Source: Actinomycetes bacterium
GTDB taxonomy: Bacteria > Actinomycetota > Actinomycetes > Nanopelagicales > Nanopelagicaceae
Direction of reading: 5' to 3'
NCBI GenBank assembly: GCA_025363635.1
Contig: JANYDL010000036.1
Location: 1 to 41,068, forward strand
Length of the DNA stretch: 41,068 nucleotides
The first letter of the stretch is position 1. Each line of letters opens with the position of its first letter. Below, piece after piece: positions 31,431 through 41,068 of this stretch. Both the position numbers and the translations under genes were made by a program. The notes beneath the pieces were generated by a model, which saw only the letters and a list, made by a program, of their open reading frames with translations, was not told where the DNA came from and did no database searches.

Positions 31431-31563
31431 GAGGGACTCCTTGAAAATTCTTAAAATTCGATTAAATGAGAGTGAAGAGGTAACGGTAGAGGTCAAGGGT
31501 GAAGGGGGTCAAACTGAACCATTCATCTGGAGAGTTTTGGTCTTTCTCTATGAGGTGTGATCT

Positions 31564-31572
31564 TGTGGATAA
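31564..31572 (-). other. DnaA box
   Basis: Perfect TTATCCACA on the minus strand (TGTGGATAA on the plus strand). Confidence 0.8.
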
Positions 31573-31687
31573 CTACTTGCTTTTCTTGGGAAAGACCTCT
31601 ACTTTTCCAACATCATCCACAAGTTGAGTTGTTTTTAAGCCAGTTCTGGTTGGCTAAGACGCTCAACCTCAGGTTTAGACCACAGCC

Positions 31688-31696
31688 TGTGGATAA
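31688..31696 (-). other. DnaA box upstream of dnaA
   Basis: Perfect TTATCCACA on the minus strand, 28 nt before the dnaA start codon. Confidence 0.8.
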
Positions 31697-31724
31697 CGCT
31701 GTGTATATCTTTTGAGGGGTTGTA

Positions 31725-33131
31725 ATGACATTAACGCAGGTTGAACTTTCAGATCTTTGGCTTCGAGTGATCTCAGATGTTGAGATCGATACCCCGGCAC
31801 ATCGTGCATTCCTCTCTCTCACCAAACCTTTGGGCCTTCTACAAGGAAATGGCGCTACCAACTTGTTGGTGGCTGCGCCAAATGCTTTCGCTAAAGATGT
31901 CCTCGAAACCCGGCTACGAAATATTGTCAGCGAAGTTCTTTCCCGCGAACTTGGCGAGCGAACAAATATCGCGGTCACGGTTGATGAGACTTTAGAGGAG
32001 GAGGAGACTCCAACCCAGGATGTAGTCATCGAGTTTGTCGCTCCGAAATCCGGCACTGGTAGAGCTGATCTTTCAAGTTCAAAAAATATGGAAATTTCAC
32101 AATTAAATCCTCGATACATCTTTGAAACTTTTGTTATCGGCGCCTCGAATCGTTTTGCGCATGCAGCTGCTGTGGCTGTAGCTGAAGCACCTGCGAAAGC
32201 GTATAACCCACTTTTTATTTACGGTGAGTCTGGGTTGGGTAAAACACACTTACTTCACGCAATTGGGGCTTATGCAAAAGAGTTATACGGCGGGGTTCGT
32301 GTGCGTTATGTTTCAAGTGAAGAGTTTACAAATGATTTTATTAACTCTATCCGCGATGATAAAGCATCGGTTTTTCAGCGTAGATATCGAGATTTAGATA
32401 TTTTACTAGTTGATGATATTCAATTTTTAGAAAATAAAGAGAGAACACAAGAAGAGTTTTTTCATACATTTAACACTCTATATAACGCTAACAAACAGAT
32501 TGTGATTTCAAGTGACCGTCCTCCGAAACAACTCACTACTTTGGAGGATCGTTTACGAAGTAGGTTTGAGTGGGGTTTAATTACAGATATTCAGCCCCCT
32601 GAATTAGAGACTCGAATTGCCATTCTGCGTAAGAAGGCGGCGCAAGATAAGTTAAATGCTCCGGACGATGTTCTGGAATACATCGCTAGTAAAATTTCAA
32701 CAAACATCCGTGAATTAGAAGGGGCGTTAATCCGCGTCACAGCTTTCGCGAGCCTCAACCGTCAAGGCGTGGATCTTTCGCTGGCTGAAATTGTTCTTAA
32801 AGACCTCATTCCAACAGAGACGGCTTTGGAAATAACAAGCGCAACAATCATGGCTCAAACCGCTGCTTACTTCAGCCTCACTTTGGATGATTTATGCGGC
32901 ACTTCACGATCCCGAGTGTTGGTAAACGCCCGCCAAATTGCTATGTATCTCTGTCGAGAACTCACGGAACTCTCACTGCCAAAAATAGGACAACTTTTTG
33001 GAGGAAGGGATCACACAACGGTTATGCATGCAGATCGAAAAATCCGTCATTTAATGGCTGAGCGCCGCTCGATTTACAACCAAGTAACCGAATTAACCAA
33101 CCGGATACGACAACAAGCGAAAAACGGGTAA
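31725..33131 (+). CDS. dnaA: Chromosomal replication initiator DnaA
   Basis: AAA+ ATPase that binds DnaA boxes and melts oriC. 468 residues. Domain I is about residues 1-85. A short domain II linker follows, then domain III with [20 protein letters not shown], Walker [17 protein letters not shown] and Walker [21 protein letters not shown]. Domain IV has the DNA-binding signature [23 protein letters not shown] lies 5 nt before the ATG. Domain II is much shorter than in Streptomyces, in keeping with a compact genome. Confidence 0.97.
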   Translation: MTLTQVELSDLWLRVISDVEIDTPAHRAFLSLTKPLGLLQGNGATNLLVAAPNAFAKDVLETRLRNIVSEVLSRELGERTNIAVTVDETLEEEETPTQDVVIEFVAPKSGTGRADLSSSKNMEISQLNPRYIFETFVIGASNRFAHAAAVAVAEAPAKAYNPLFIYGESGLGKTHLLHAIGAYAKELYGGVRVRYVSSEEFTNDFINSIRDDKASVFQRRYRDLDILLVDDIQFLENKERTQEEFFHTFNTLYNANKQIVISSDRPPKQLTTLEDRLRSRFEWGLITDIQPPELETRIAILRKKAAQDKLNAPDDVLEYIASKISTNIRELEGALIRVTAFASLNRQGVDLSLAEIVLKDLIPTETALEITSATIMAQTAAYFSLTLDDLCGTSRSRVLVNARQIAMYLCRELTELSLPKIGQLFGGRDHTTVMHADRKIRHLMAERRSIYNQVTELTNRIRQQAKNG

Positions 33132-33480
33132 AATGTCCGAATTAGGTCTATTTACCCCCAGGCTGTGTAAAAGTTGTGGATAAGTTTCTATTTTTCTCCG
33201 TTTTTTGTGGAAATCTGTTGAAAGGCTACTAGGAAAGGTTGGGGGGTTTTAATTGTGATCTTTTTTAGAACAGGTTGTCCAGAGAAGGAAGTGAGTTATT
33301 AACAGGGTTAAAAAAGAAAATCTCCGTTGTGAACAGGAATTTTGATATTTACCCACAAAAAAGGTCTTAGTTACTACGACTATCTATATCTATTAAAAGG
33401 TTGAGGGTGGAGAACAATATGGAAGACTTGAAAATAGGCTCCCTTCACAATGAAGGCGACAATCTAATGAGAGGTGCGGC
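33132..33480. other. Replication origin oriC (dnaA-dnaN intergenic)
   Basis: 349 bp without a gene. One perfect DnaA box lies at 33175-33183 (TGTGGATAA) and a one-mismatch box TTACCCACA at 33349-33357. Weaker two-mismatch candidates are at 33206-33214 and 33296-33304. The interval 33285-33400 is A/T-rich with several A-runs and could be the unwinding element. Location between dnaA and dnaN is the usual actinobacterial oriC. Few perfect boxes are present compared with high-GC relatives. The dnaN promoter should lie near its 3' end; GAGAGG 6 nt before the dnaN GTG is its Shine-Dalgarno. Confidence 0.75.
33175..33183 (-). other. DnaA box in oriC
   Basis: Perfect TTATCCACA on the minus strand (TGTGGATAA on the plus strand), about 45 bp after the dnaA stop. 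Confidence 0.8.
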
Positions 33481-34611
33481 GTGAAATTTACCGTCGAACA
33501 ACATGTTTTATCTGATGCAGTCAGCTGGGTTTCAAGGAGTCTATCGACTCGACCAATCATGACTGCTCTGTTAGGAATTGTTATTAATGTAGAAAACAAT
33601 GAAGTTTTTCTTTCAGGCTCTGATTTGGAAACCTCTAGCAAAGTGCATTTTTCTGCAGAGGTATCAGAAACAGGCCAAGTTTTAGTCCCGGGAAGACTCC
33701 TAGCTGAAATTTCAAAAGCACTACCAAATAAAAGTGTCACGGTTCAACTAGATGGATCACGAGTCCTGGTTACATCAGGAACAGCGAAATTCACCCTTCC
33801 AACACTTTCTCTTAACGATTATCCCAACTTACCAGAATTACCTGAAACCACAGGAATAATTGCGAGCGATCTTTTTGCTACAGCGGTGGCGCAAGTTGCT
33901 ATAGCAGCAGGAAGAGACGATTCGCTTCCAACTCTCACAGGGATCCACGTCGATATAAATCAAGACGTAATTACTTTAGCGGCAACCGACCGATATCGTT
34001 TAGCAGTTAGAGAATTGCAATGGCAAGCCACACAACCAAATTTGGAAACAACAGCTTTATTGAGAGCCCGAACGTTAGCAGATGCCACAAAATCTCTTAT
34101 AGGAACTAAAAGTGTTTCTCTTTCACTAACACCGTCAACTTCTAATGATCGATTAGCAGGATTTATCAGCGACGGAAAATCAATGACCTCTAGAATGTTA
34201 GACGGAACTTTCCCCCCGTATCGCCATCTGCTCCCGCAAACAATTACGACAACAGCAGTTATAGAAGTAGCACCTTTCTTAGATTCAGTACGTCGAGTCG
34301 CCCTAGTTACAGATAAAACAGTTCCATTACGACTTTCCTTTTCAAACACAACACTAGAACTAGAGGCGGGTGCCGGTGAAGAGGCGCAAGCAACAGAGGC
34401 GCTAGAGATATCTTTAACTGGTGAAGCAATCACAATCGCATTTAACCCAGTCTTCTTAGCTGATGGTTTACAGGCTGTTGGCACCCCATTTGTGCAAATA
34501 TCTTTCACAGGATCAAATAAACCGGCGATCCTCACAGGAAAGAACGAACGCGACAGTGATCCGATTGAAAACTATCGTTACCTACTGATGCCGATGCGCT
34601 ACGCCTCATAA
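33481..34611 (+). CDS. dnaN: DNA polymerase III beta clamp DnaN
   Basis: Ring-shaped sliding clamp giving processivity to Pol III. 376 residues, three-fold clamp repeat: domain 1 from MKFTVEQHVLSDAVSWVSRSL, domain 2 near residue 125 (LPELPETTGIIASDLFATAV), domain 3 near 250. The C-terminus ENYRYLLMPMRYA matches the family LMPMR ending. GTG start with GAGAGG 6 nt upstream. recF starts 4 bp downstream. Confidence 0.97.
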   Translation: MKFTVEQHVLSDAVSWVSRSLSTRPIMTALLGIVINVENNEVFLSGSDLETSSKVHFSAEVSETGQVLVPGRLLAEISKALPNKSVTVQLDGSRVLVTSGTAKFTLPTLSLNDYPNLPELPETTGIIASDLFATAVAQVAIAAGRDDSLPTLTGIHVDINQDVITLAATDRYRLAVRELQWQATQPNLETTALLRARTLADATKSLIGTKSVSLSLTPSTSNDRLAGFISDGKSMTSRMLDGTFPPYRHLLPQTITTTAVIEVAPFLDSVRRVALVTDKTVPLRLSFSNTTLELEAGAGEEAQATEALEISLTGEAITIAFNPVFLADGLQAVGTPFVQISFTGSNKPAILTGKNERDSDPIENYRYLLMPMRYAS

Positions 34612-34615
34612 ATGA

Positions 34616-35710
34616 ATGCGAATAAATCACCTATCGCTTACCAATTTTAGGTCATATCCAGAGCTGGATCTAAAACTCAATGGAGGTACTACTACTTTCA
34701 TCGGAGATAATGGCTCTGGAAAGACCAATATTGTTGAGGCAATTATCTATTTATCCTTCTTAAGTTCTCACCGAACTTCCCAAAATCAGCCTTTAGTGAT
34801 GTTGGGTAGCAATCAAGCGATAATAAGAGCAGAGATTGCAAAAGATGATAGAACGCTGCAAGTCGATTTAGAAATCAATATTTCGAAAGCCAATCGCGCG
34901 CGTTTGAATCAAAACGCGGTACGAAGCCAAAAAGAAATTCTAGGCGCATGTCAAACAGTGTATTTCTCCCCCGAAGATCTTGACCTGGTTCGAGGTGACC
35001 CAACCCAACGTCGTGATTTTCTCGATCGTTTACTTATTACCCGCTCACCTCGTATGGCTGGAGTTATTACTGACTACGAAAGAGTCGTAAAACAACGTAA
35101 TATTTTACTGAAGACCAGGGCACCTCAAAGTGCTCTTACACCGTGGAACGAACAGTTTTTAGTATTAGCAGCAAATCTAACTACTCAAAGAATAAAGCTC
35201 TGTGAAGTGCTCAACCCGTGGGTAGAATTAAGTTACAAAAATCTCAATGAAACTAAACAAGCGACCATATTCTATAAATCCTCCACTTTAAGTTTAACTA
35301 ATGAAGTAAGTGCAAACTTAGATCTACTCTCCCAAAAATTGATCGAGGTCCAATATCAAGAAATTGAGCGGGGTGTGACTTTGCTAGGACCGCATCGAGA
35401 TGACCTTCATCTCCAACTCGGTGATTTTCCCGCGAAAGGATATGCGAGCCACGGTGAGTCTTGGTCATTCGCAATTTCCTTAAGGTTGGGGGCTTTTAAA
35501 CTTTTAAAAAGTGAAGGATCTGAACCGATACTTATTCTTGACGATGTTTTTGCCGAACTCGATACCTCACGCCGTCAACAATTGGTGGAAGCCACCCAGG
35601 CTGCCGAGCAAACAATAATTACGGCGGCGGTTGAAAGTGATTTACCACTGGGCTTAGATTCCGATCGGCGTTACGTATTTCCTGGAAAAGTTGTAGGAAG
35701 GAAAAGTTGA
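34616..35710 (+). CDS. recF: DNA replication/repair protein RecF
   Basis: SMC-like ATPase of the RecFOR gap-repair pathway. 364 residues. It starts MRINHLSLTNFRSYPELDL with Walker A FIGDNGSGKTNIVEAI. The ABC signature region is KGYASHGESWSFAISLRLGA, and Walker B/D-loop is PILILDDVFAELDTSRR. No Shine-Dalgarno is obvious; it starts 4 bp after the dnaN stop, so reinitiation is likely. An ATG at 34612 is out of frame. Ends overlapping the DUF721 start by 1 bp. Confidence 0.95.
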   Translation: MRINHLSLTNFRSYPELDLKLNGGTTTFIGDNGSGKTNIVEAIIYLSFLSSHRTSQNQPLVMLGSNQAIIRAEIAKDDRTLQVDLEINISKANRARLNQNAVRSQKEILGACQTVYFSPEDLDLVRGDPTQRRDFLDRLLITRSPRMAGVITDYERVVKQRNILLKTRAPQSALTPWNEQFLVLAANLTTQRIKLCEVLNPWVELSYKNLNETKQATIFYKSSTLSLTNEVSANLDLLSQKLIEVQYQEIERGVTLLGPHRDDLHLQLGDFPAKGYASHGESWSFAISLRLGAFKLLKSEGSEPILILDDVFAELDTSRRQQLVEATQAAEQTIITAAVESDLPLGLDSDRRYVFPGKVVGRKS

Positions 35711-36171
35711 TGGCAAAAAAAGATTTAGCACTGGAACTTTTTCGCTCATTCCAATCAGGGAGAAAAATAAACAAAAAAAATGTAAAAAATCTTGAAGTGA
35801 GTAGAGGCTCTACCAACGACCCTCAACTTTTAGGAAATATTCTTTCCGAGATTGTTGCGGAAAGGGATTGGGAAGCAGGCTTAGCGGAGGGCAACCTTTT
35901 CTCTCTGTGGCCCTCGGTGGTTGGAGATGAGATTGCCGAACACACCTCTCCAATCTCACTCCTCGATGGGGTGTTGACCATTCAAACCTCATCGACGGCG
36001 TGGGCGGTCCAGTTGAAGATTGTCTCCCCCGATCTCCTAAGCAATATTCAGCGCAGCGCCCCTGGAGTTTTGGTCGACGCCCTTCACATCATTGGTCCCC
36101 AAGGGCCGACCTGGAAGAAGGGGCTTCGAACTATTCGAGGGGCTAAAGGACCAAGAGATACATACGGCTAA
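35710..36171 (+). CDS. DUF721 (DciA-like) protein
   Basis: DUF721-family protein encoded between recF and gyrB in Actinobacteria. 153 residues. The N-terminus is basic and Asn/Lys-rich; the DUF721 core (about 45-145) includes WPSVVGDEIAEHTSPISLLDGVLTIQTSSTAWAVQL split over the KH-like fold, then ending GPTWKKGLRTIRG. The DUF721 core is shared with DciA, a helicase operator in bacteria without DnaC; a helicase-loading role here is an inference from that homology and the origin-proximal position. The ATG shares one base with the recF stop (TGATG) and has AAGGA 7 nt upstream; TTG one codon earlier is possible. Confidence 0.85.
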   Translation: MAKKDLALELFRSFQSGRKINKKNVKNLEVSRGSTNDPQLLGNILSEIVAERDWEAGLAEGNLFSLWPSVVGDEIAEHTSPISLLDGVLTIQTSSTAWAVQLKIVSPDLLSNIQRSAPGVLVDALHIIGPQGPTWKKGLRTIRGAKGPRDTYG

Positions 36172-38381
<2,210 letters not shown>

Positions 38382-38400
38382 TCCAAAGAAAAGGTAGGCA

Positions 38401-40890
38401 ATGGACGAGCTCAAGAAAGACTTTGATCGGGTTGAAGTTGTAGATCTCCAAGTGGAGATGGCGCGCTCATATCTCGATTATGCAATGAGCGTCATTGTTG
38501 GCCGTGCACTTCCGGATATTCGAGATGGGCTTAAACCGGTCCATCGCCGTGTTTTGTATGCAATGTTCGATGGTGGGTATAGACCAGATAAGGGTTATTA
38601 CAAATCATCCCGAATTGTGGGCGATGTCATGGGAAAATATCACCCTCATGGCGATACCGCGATTTATGACACGGTTGTTCGTTTAGCTCAAACGTGGTCG
38701 TTGCGCTACCCACTCGTTGATGGAAACGGCAATTTTGGTTCACCCGGTAACGACCCTGCTGCGGCTATGCGTTACACAGAGGCACGACTTTCTCCTATGG
38801 CAATGGAGATGATGCGTGATATCGACGAGGACACTGTTAATTTCTCACCTAATTACGATGGTCGCTCCTCAGAGCCAGATGTATTACCTAGTCGATTCCC
38901 AAATTTACTTGTCAATGGAAGTGCAGGAATTGCTGTTGGCATGGCAACGAATATTCCTCCTCATAACCTTCGCGAAATTGCTCAAGGAGTCACTTGGGCC
39001 TTAGAACACCCAGAAACCAAACCTGAAGAACTACTTAATCAACTGTTGAAAATCGTGAAAGGACCAGATTTTCCCACTCGCGGGCTCATTGTCGGACGCA
39101 CTGGAATAGAAAGCGCATACCGTACAGGGCGAGGCTCAATCACGATGCGTGCAGTCGTTCTCATTGAAGAGATTAATAAACGTACGTGCTTGGTTATTAC
39201 AGAACTTCCCTATCAAGTTAATCCTGACAATTTAGCGCTAAAAATCGCAGAATTAGTAAAAGATGGAAAAATCAAAGGAATCTCAGATGTACGAGATGAG
39301 GGTAATGAACGTCTTGGACAACGACTTGTCATTGTTCTTCGAAACGACGCCATTCCAAAAGTCGTATTAAATAATCTTTATAAGCAAACGCAACTCCAAG
39401 ACACTTTTGGGGCGAACATGCTTGCATTGGTTGATGGTGTTCCTCGAACCCTGCGACTTGATGAGTTTGTTCGATTTTACATAGACCACCAAGTGGAAGT
39501 CATTGTTAGGCGGACGAAATATCGTTTGACGGAAAAAGAACGCCGCGCTCACATACTTCGTGGATATCTCAAAGCGTTAGATGCACTTGATGCGGTTATC
39601 GCGTTGATTCGCGCAAGTTCTACTCCAGAAGAAGCACGCACTGGGTTGATGAAATTGCTCGATGTGGATGAGATCCAAGCAAATGCAATTTTAGATATGC
39701 AATTACGAAGAATTGCTGCCCTCGAACGACAAAAAATCAATGATGAGTATGACGGCCTTATGGCTGACATTGTTGAACTCACTGCCATCCTCGGAAGTGA
39801 AGTAAAGCAGCGTGAGATAATAAAAACTGAGTTAGCGGAATTAGTAATCAAATATGGAGATGATCGTCGGACTCAAATAGTTGCGAGCGAGGGTGATTTT
39901 TCAGCCGAGGACCTTATTCCAGATCAAGACGCCGTGGTGACAATTACTCATACCGGCTATGCAAAGAGAACTCGTGCTGATCTTTACAGATCCCAAAAAC
40001 GAGGTGGCAAAGGAGTTCGCGGTGCAGCGTTAAAGCAAGATGATGTTGTTGATCACTTCTTTGTTGCTTCCACGCACGACTGGCTTCTTTTCTTCACAAA
40101 TCAAGGGCGCGTGTATCGCAGTAAAGTTCACGAACTTCCAGATTCAGGTAGGGATGCTCGAGGACAACATGTTGCTAACCTCATGGCCTTCAAACCCGAA
40201 GAGACCATCGCGCAAGTTCTCTCAGTGAAGAATTATGAGGTCGAACCTTATTTAGTGTTAGCGACAAAAAAAGGATTAGTGAAGAAGACGCCTCTGAGCG
40301 AGTATGACTCTCCTCGGGCCGGTGGACTCATTGCAATTACACTGCGAGAAGGCGACGAGGTTGTCAGTGCAACGCTCGTGCATGAAAATGATGAACTTCT
40401 TTTAGTTTCTAAAAAAGGAATGTCATCTCGCTTTGCCTCTGATGACGCAACTCTTCGACCCATGGGTAGATCAACAAGTGGCGTAATTGGCATGAAATTT
40501 CGAGCGGGAGATGAACTTCTCACCATGGCTCGAATTAATGCACAAAATTCACAACTCTTTGTCTTCACCGCCACAGATGGGGGATACGGCAAAAAAACCC
40601 CACTTGAGGAATATCGTTTACAAGGACGAGGTGGAATTGGCATCAAGGCAGCCAAAATTGATGAAGGCTCCCGAGGTTCCTTAGTTAGCGCCCTGGTTAT
40701 CAAGGATGAAGATGAGGTTATGGCAATTACCTCGGCGGGTACGGTTATGCGCACCCCTGCCGGTGAAGTCCGCCAGACTGGACGAGATTCCATGGGAGTC
40801 AAACTGGTCAATTTAGCGGAGGGAGTTCAGGTACTCTCTGTCACGAAGAACGCCGAAGCTGAGCAGATCACGGATCCTAAAAAGGTTTAG
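38401..40890 (+). CDS. gyrA: DNA gyrase subunit A
   Basis: DNA-cleaving subunit of gyrase. 829 residues. The N-terminal region [20 protein letters not shown] and the quinolone-region sequence [20 protein letters not shown] are intact. The catalytic Tyr lies in [11 protein letters not shown]. Six C-terminal beta-pinwheel blades run from about residue 500, with the gyrase-specific GyrA-box [10 protein letters not shown] that allows supercoiling. The quinolone-contact positions are Thr (Ser83 equivalent) and Asp (Asp87 equivalent). Weak Shine-Dalgarno AAGG. Two tRNA genes follow. Confidence 0.97.
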   Translation: MDELKKDFDRVEVVDLQVEMARSYLDYAMSVIVGRALPDIRDGLKPVHRRVLYAMFDGGYRPDKGYYKSSRIVGDVMGKYHPHGDTAIYDTVVRLAQTWSLRYPLVDGNGNFGSPGNDPAAAMRYTEARLSPMAMEMMRDIDEDTVNFSPNYDGRSSEPDVLPSRFPNLLVNGSAGIAVGMATNIPPHNLREIAQGVTWALEHPETKPEELLNQLLKIVKGPDFPTRGLIVGRTGIESAYRTGRGSITMRAVVLIEEINKRTCLVITELPYQVNPDNLALKIAELVKDGKIKGISDVRDEGNERLGQRLVIVLRNDAIPKVVLNNLYKQTQLQDTFGANMLALVDGVPRTLRLDEFVRFYIDHQVEVIVRRTKYRLTEKERRAHILRGYLKALDALDAVIALIRASSTPEEARTGLMKLLDVDEIQANAILDMQLRRIAALERQKINDEYDGLMADIVELTAILGSEVKQREIIKTELAELVIKYGDDRRTQIVASEGDFSAEDLIPDQDAVVTITHTGYAKRTRADLYRSQKRGGKGVRGAALKQDDVVDHFFVASTHDWLLFFTNQGRVYRSKVHELPDSGRDARGQHVANLMAFKPEETIAQVLSVKNYEVEPYLVLATKKGLVKKTPLSEYDSPRAGGLIAITLREGDEVVSATLVHENDELLLVSKKGMSSRFASDDATLRPMGRSTSGVIGMKFRAGDELLTMARINAQNSQLFVFTATDGGYGKKTPLEEYRLQGRGGIGIKAAKIDEGSRGSLVSALVIKDEDEVMAITSAGTVMRTPAGEVRQTGRDSMGVKLVNLAEGVQVLSVTKNAEAEQITDPKKV

Positions 40891-40954
40891 AGATGTTAAT
40901 TTTTGGCTCGTTTTGGGTCTTACTCTAATTACCTGTAGCCTTACGCAGGTTTTC

Positions 40955-41029
40955 GGGCCTTTAGCTCAGCCTGGTTAGAGCGCTTCCCTGATAAGGAAGA
41001 GGTCGGAGGTTCAAGTCCTCCAAGGCCCA
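40955..41029 (+). tRNA. tRNA-Ile (GAT)
   Basis: 75 nt forming a complete cloverleaf: acceptor arms GGGCCTT/AAGGCCC, D stem GCTC/GAGC, anticodon stem CTTCC/GGAAG with loop CTGATAA (anticodon GAT), T stem GGAGG/CCTCC with loop TTCAAGT, and discriminator A. No encoded CCA. It lies 64 bp after gyrA, the usual actinobacterial position. Confidence 0.97.
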
Positions 41030-41043
41030 CTCCCGTTAACCAC

Positions 41044-41068
41044 GGGGACTTAGCTCAATTGGTAGAGC
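41044..41068 (+). tRNA. tRNA-Ala, 5' part (cut by window end)
   Basis: GGGGACT acceptor strand, TA, D stem GCTC/GAGC and D loop AATTGGTA are present up to the last base. The anticodon is off the edge; Ala is inferred from the 5' sequence and from the conserved tRNA-Ile/tRNA-Ala pair. Confidence 0.8.

Larger units (their letters stand above)
31431..31724. promoter_or_regulatory. rpmH-dnaA divergent intergenic region with DnaA boxes
   Basis: Contains two perfect DnaA boxes (TGTGGATAA on the plus strand) at 31564-31572 and 31688-31696, and a one-mismatch box TCATCCACA at 31613-31621 in the opposite orientation. It must also hold the divergent rpmH and dnaA promoters. The box at 31688 lies 28 nt before the dnaA ATG, where DnaA binding could repress its own gene. 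It may form the left part of a two-part oriC. Confidence 0.7.

Noticed and set aside
38620-38700. Thr at the GyrA Ser83-equivalent position as quinolone-resistance mutation
   Set aside because: Thr is a natural wild-type residue at this position in many bacteria; no evidence of selection.
40920-40954. Hairpin ACCT-GTA/TAC-AGGT followed by TTTTC as gyrA terminator
   Set aside because: Short, bulged stem with four Ts only; it could equally be part of the tRNA promoter, so not called.

Overview
This window is the replication-origin neighbourhood of an actinobacterial chromosome. The main evidence is gene order: CCA-adding enzyme, NUDIX, DUF6049, murJ, trxB, trxA, cwlM, parB, parA, rsmG, jag, yidC, yidD, rnpA, rpmH, dnaA, dnaN, recF, DUF721, gyrB, gyrA, tRNA-Ile, tRNA-Ala. 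From memory this is close to the order in Mycobacterium. The DUF5318/class A PBP and rpsF-ssb-rpsR-rplI / dnaB clusters to the left are also typical of the phylum. Base composition looks well below that of most Actinobacteria, genes are tightly packed, and many starts look leaderless. This fits a small-genome, low-GC lineage such as freshwater Nanopelagicales (acI), but the lineage is an inference and was not tested.

Layout. Positions 1-4.4 kb hold a minus-strand type IV pilus operon (pilB-pilT-pilC, then a prepilin cut by the window edge). 4.6-7.3 kb holds a plus-strand acyl-CoA dehydrogenase and an EamA-type transporter. 7.4-14.2 kb carries dnaB and the S6/SSB/S18/L9 operon on the minus strand. 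Between them sits an inserted pair: a dimethylglycine/sarcosine dehydrogenase-like flavoenzyme and a divergent choline-kinase-like protein. 14.3-18.2 kb holds a class A penicillin-binding protein, DUF5318 and an MFS transporter. 18.2-26.8 kb holds the CCA enzyme and then a plus-strand run for envelope and redox functions (NUDIX, DUF6049, MurJ, TrxB, TrxA, CwlM-like pseudo-amidase, aminotransferase). 26.8-31.4 kb is the minus-strand parB-parA-rsmG-jag and yidC-yidD-rnpA-rpmH block with two parS-like sites. 31.4-41.1 kb is oriC with dnaA, dnaN, recF, DUF721, gyrB, gyrA and two tRNA genes.

How the parts work together. Replication initiation (DnaA, DnaB, SSB, beta clamp, gyrase), segregation (ParABS), ribosome assembly (L34, L9, S6, S18, RsmG), tRNA maturation (RNase P protein, CCA enzyme), membrane insertion (YidC/YidD/Jag) and peptidoglycan synthesis (PBP, MurJ, CwlM) are clustered around the origin. 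Genes left of dnaA lie mostly on the minus strand and genes right of it on the plus strand, so most are co-directional with replication forks leaving oriC.

Most notable observations: (i) a recurring TANNNT hexamer exactly 6-7 nt before start codons that lack a Shine-Dalgarno sequence (at least nine genes), implying leaderless transcription; (ii) a divergent pair whose two -10 hexamers overlap by 2 bp; (iii) an apparently shortened PilB N-terminus next to an oppositely oriented coding-like fragment that resembles the missing part; (iv) a CwlM homologue with Cys replacing a zinc-ligand His; (v) a candidate S6:S18 autoregulatory leader. I did not find a clearly new multi-gene defence or mobile system.
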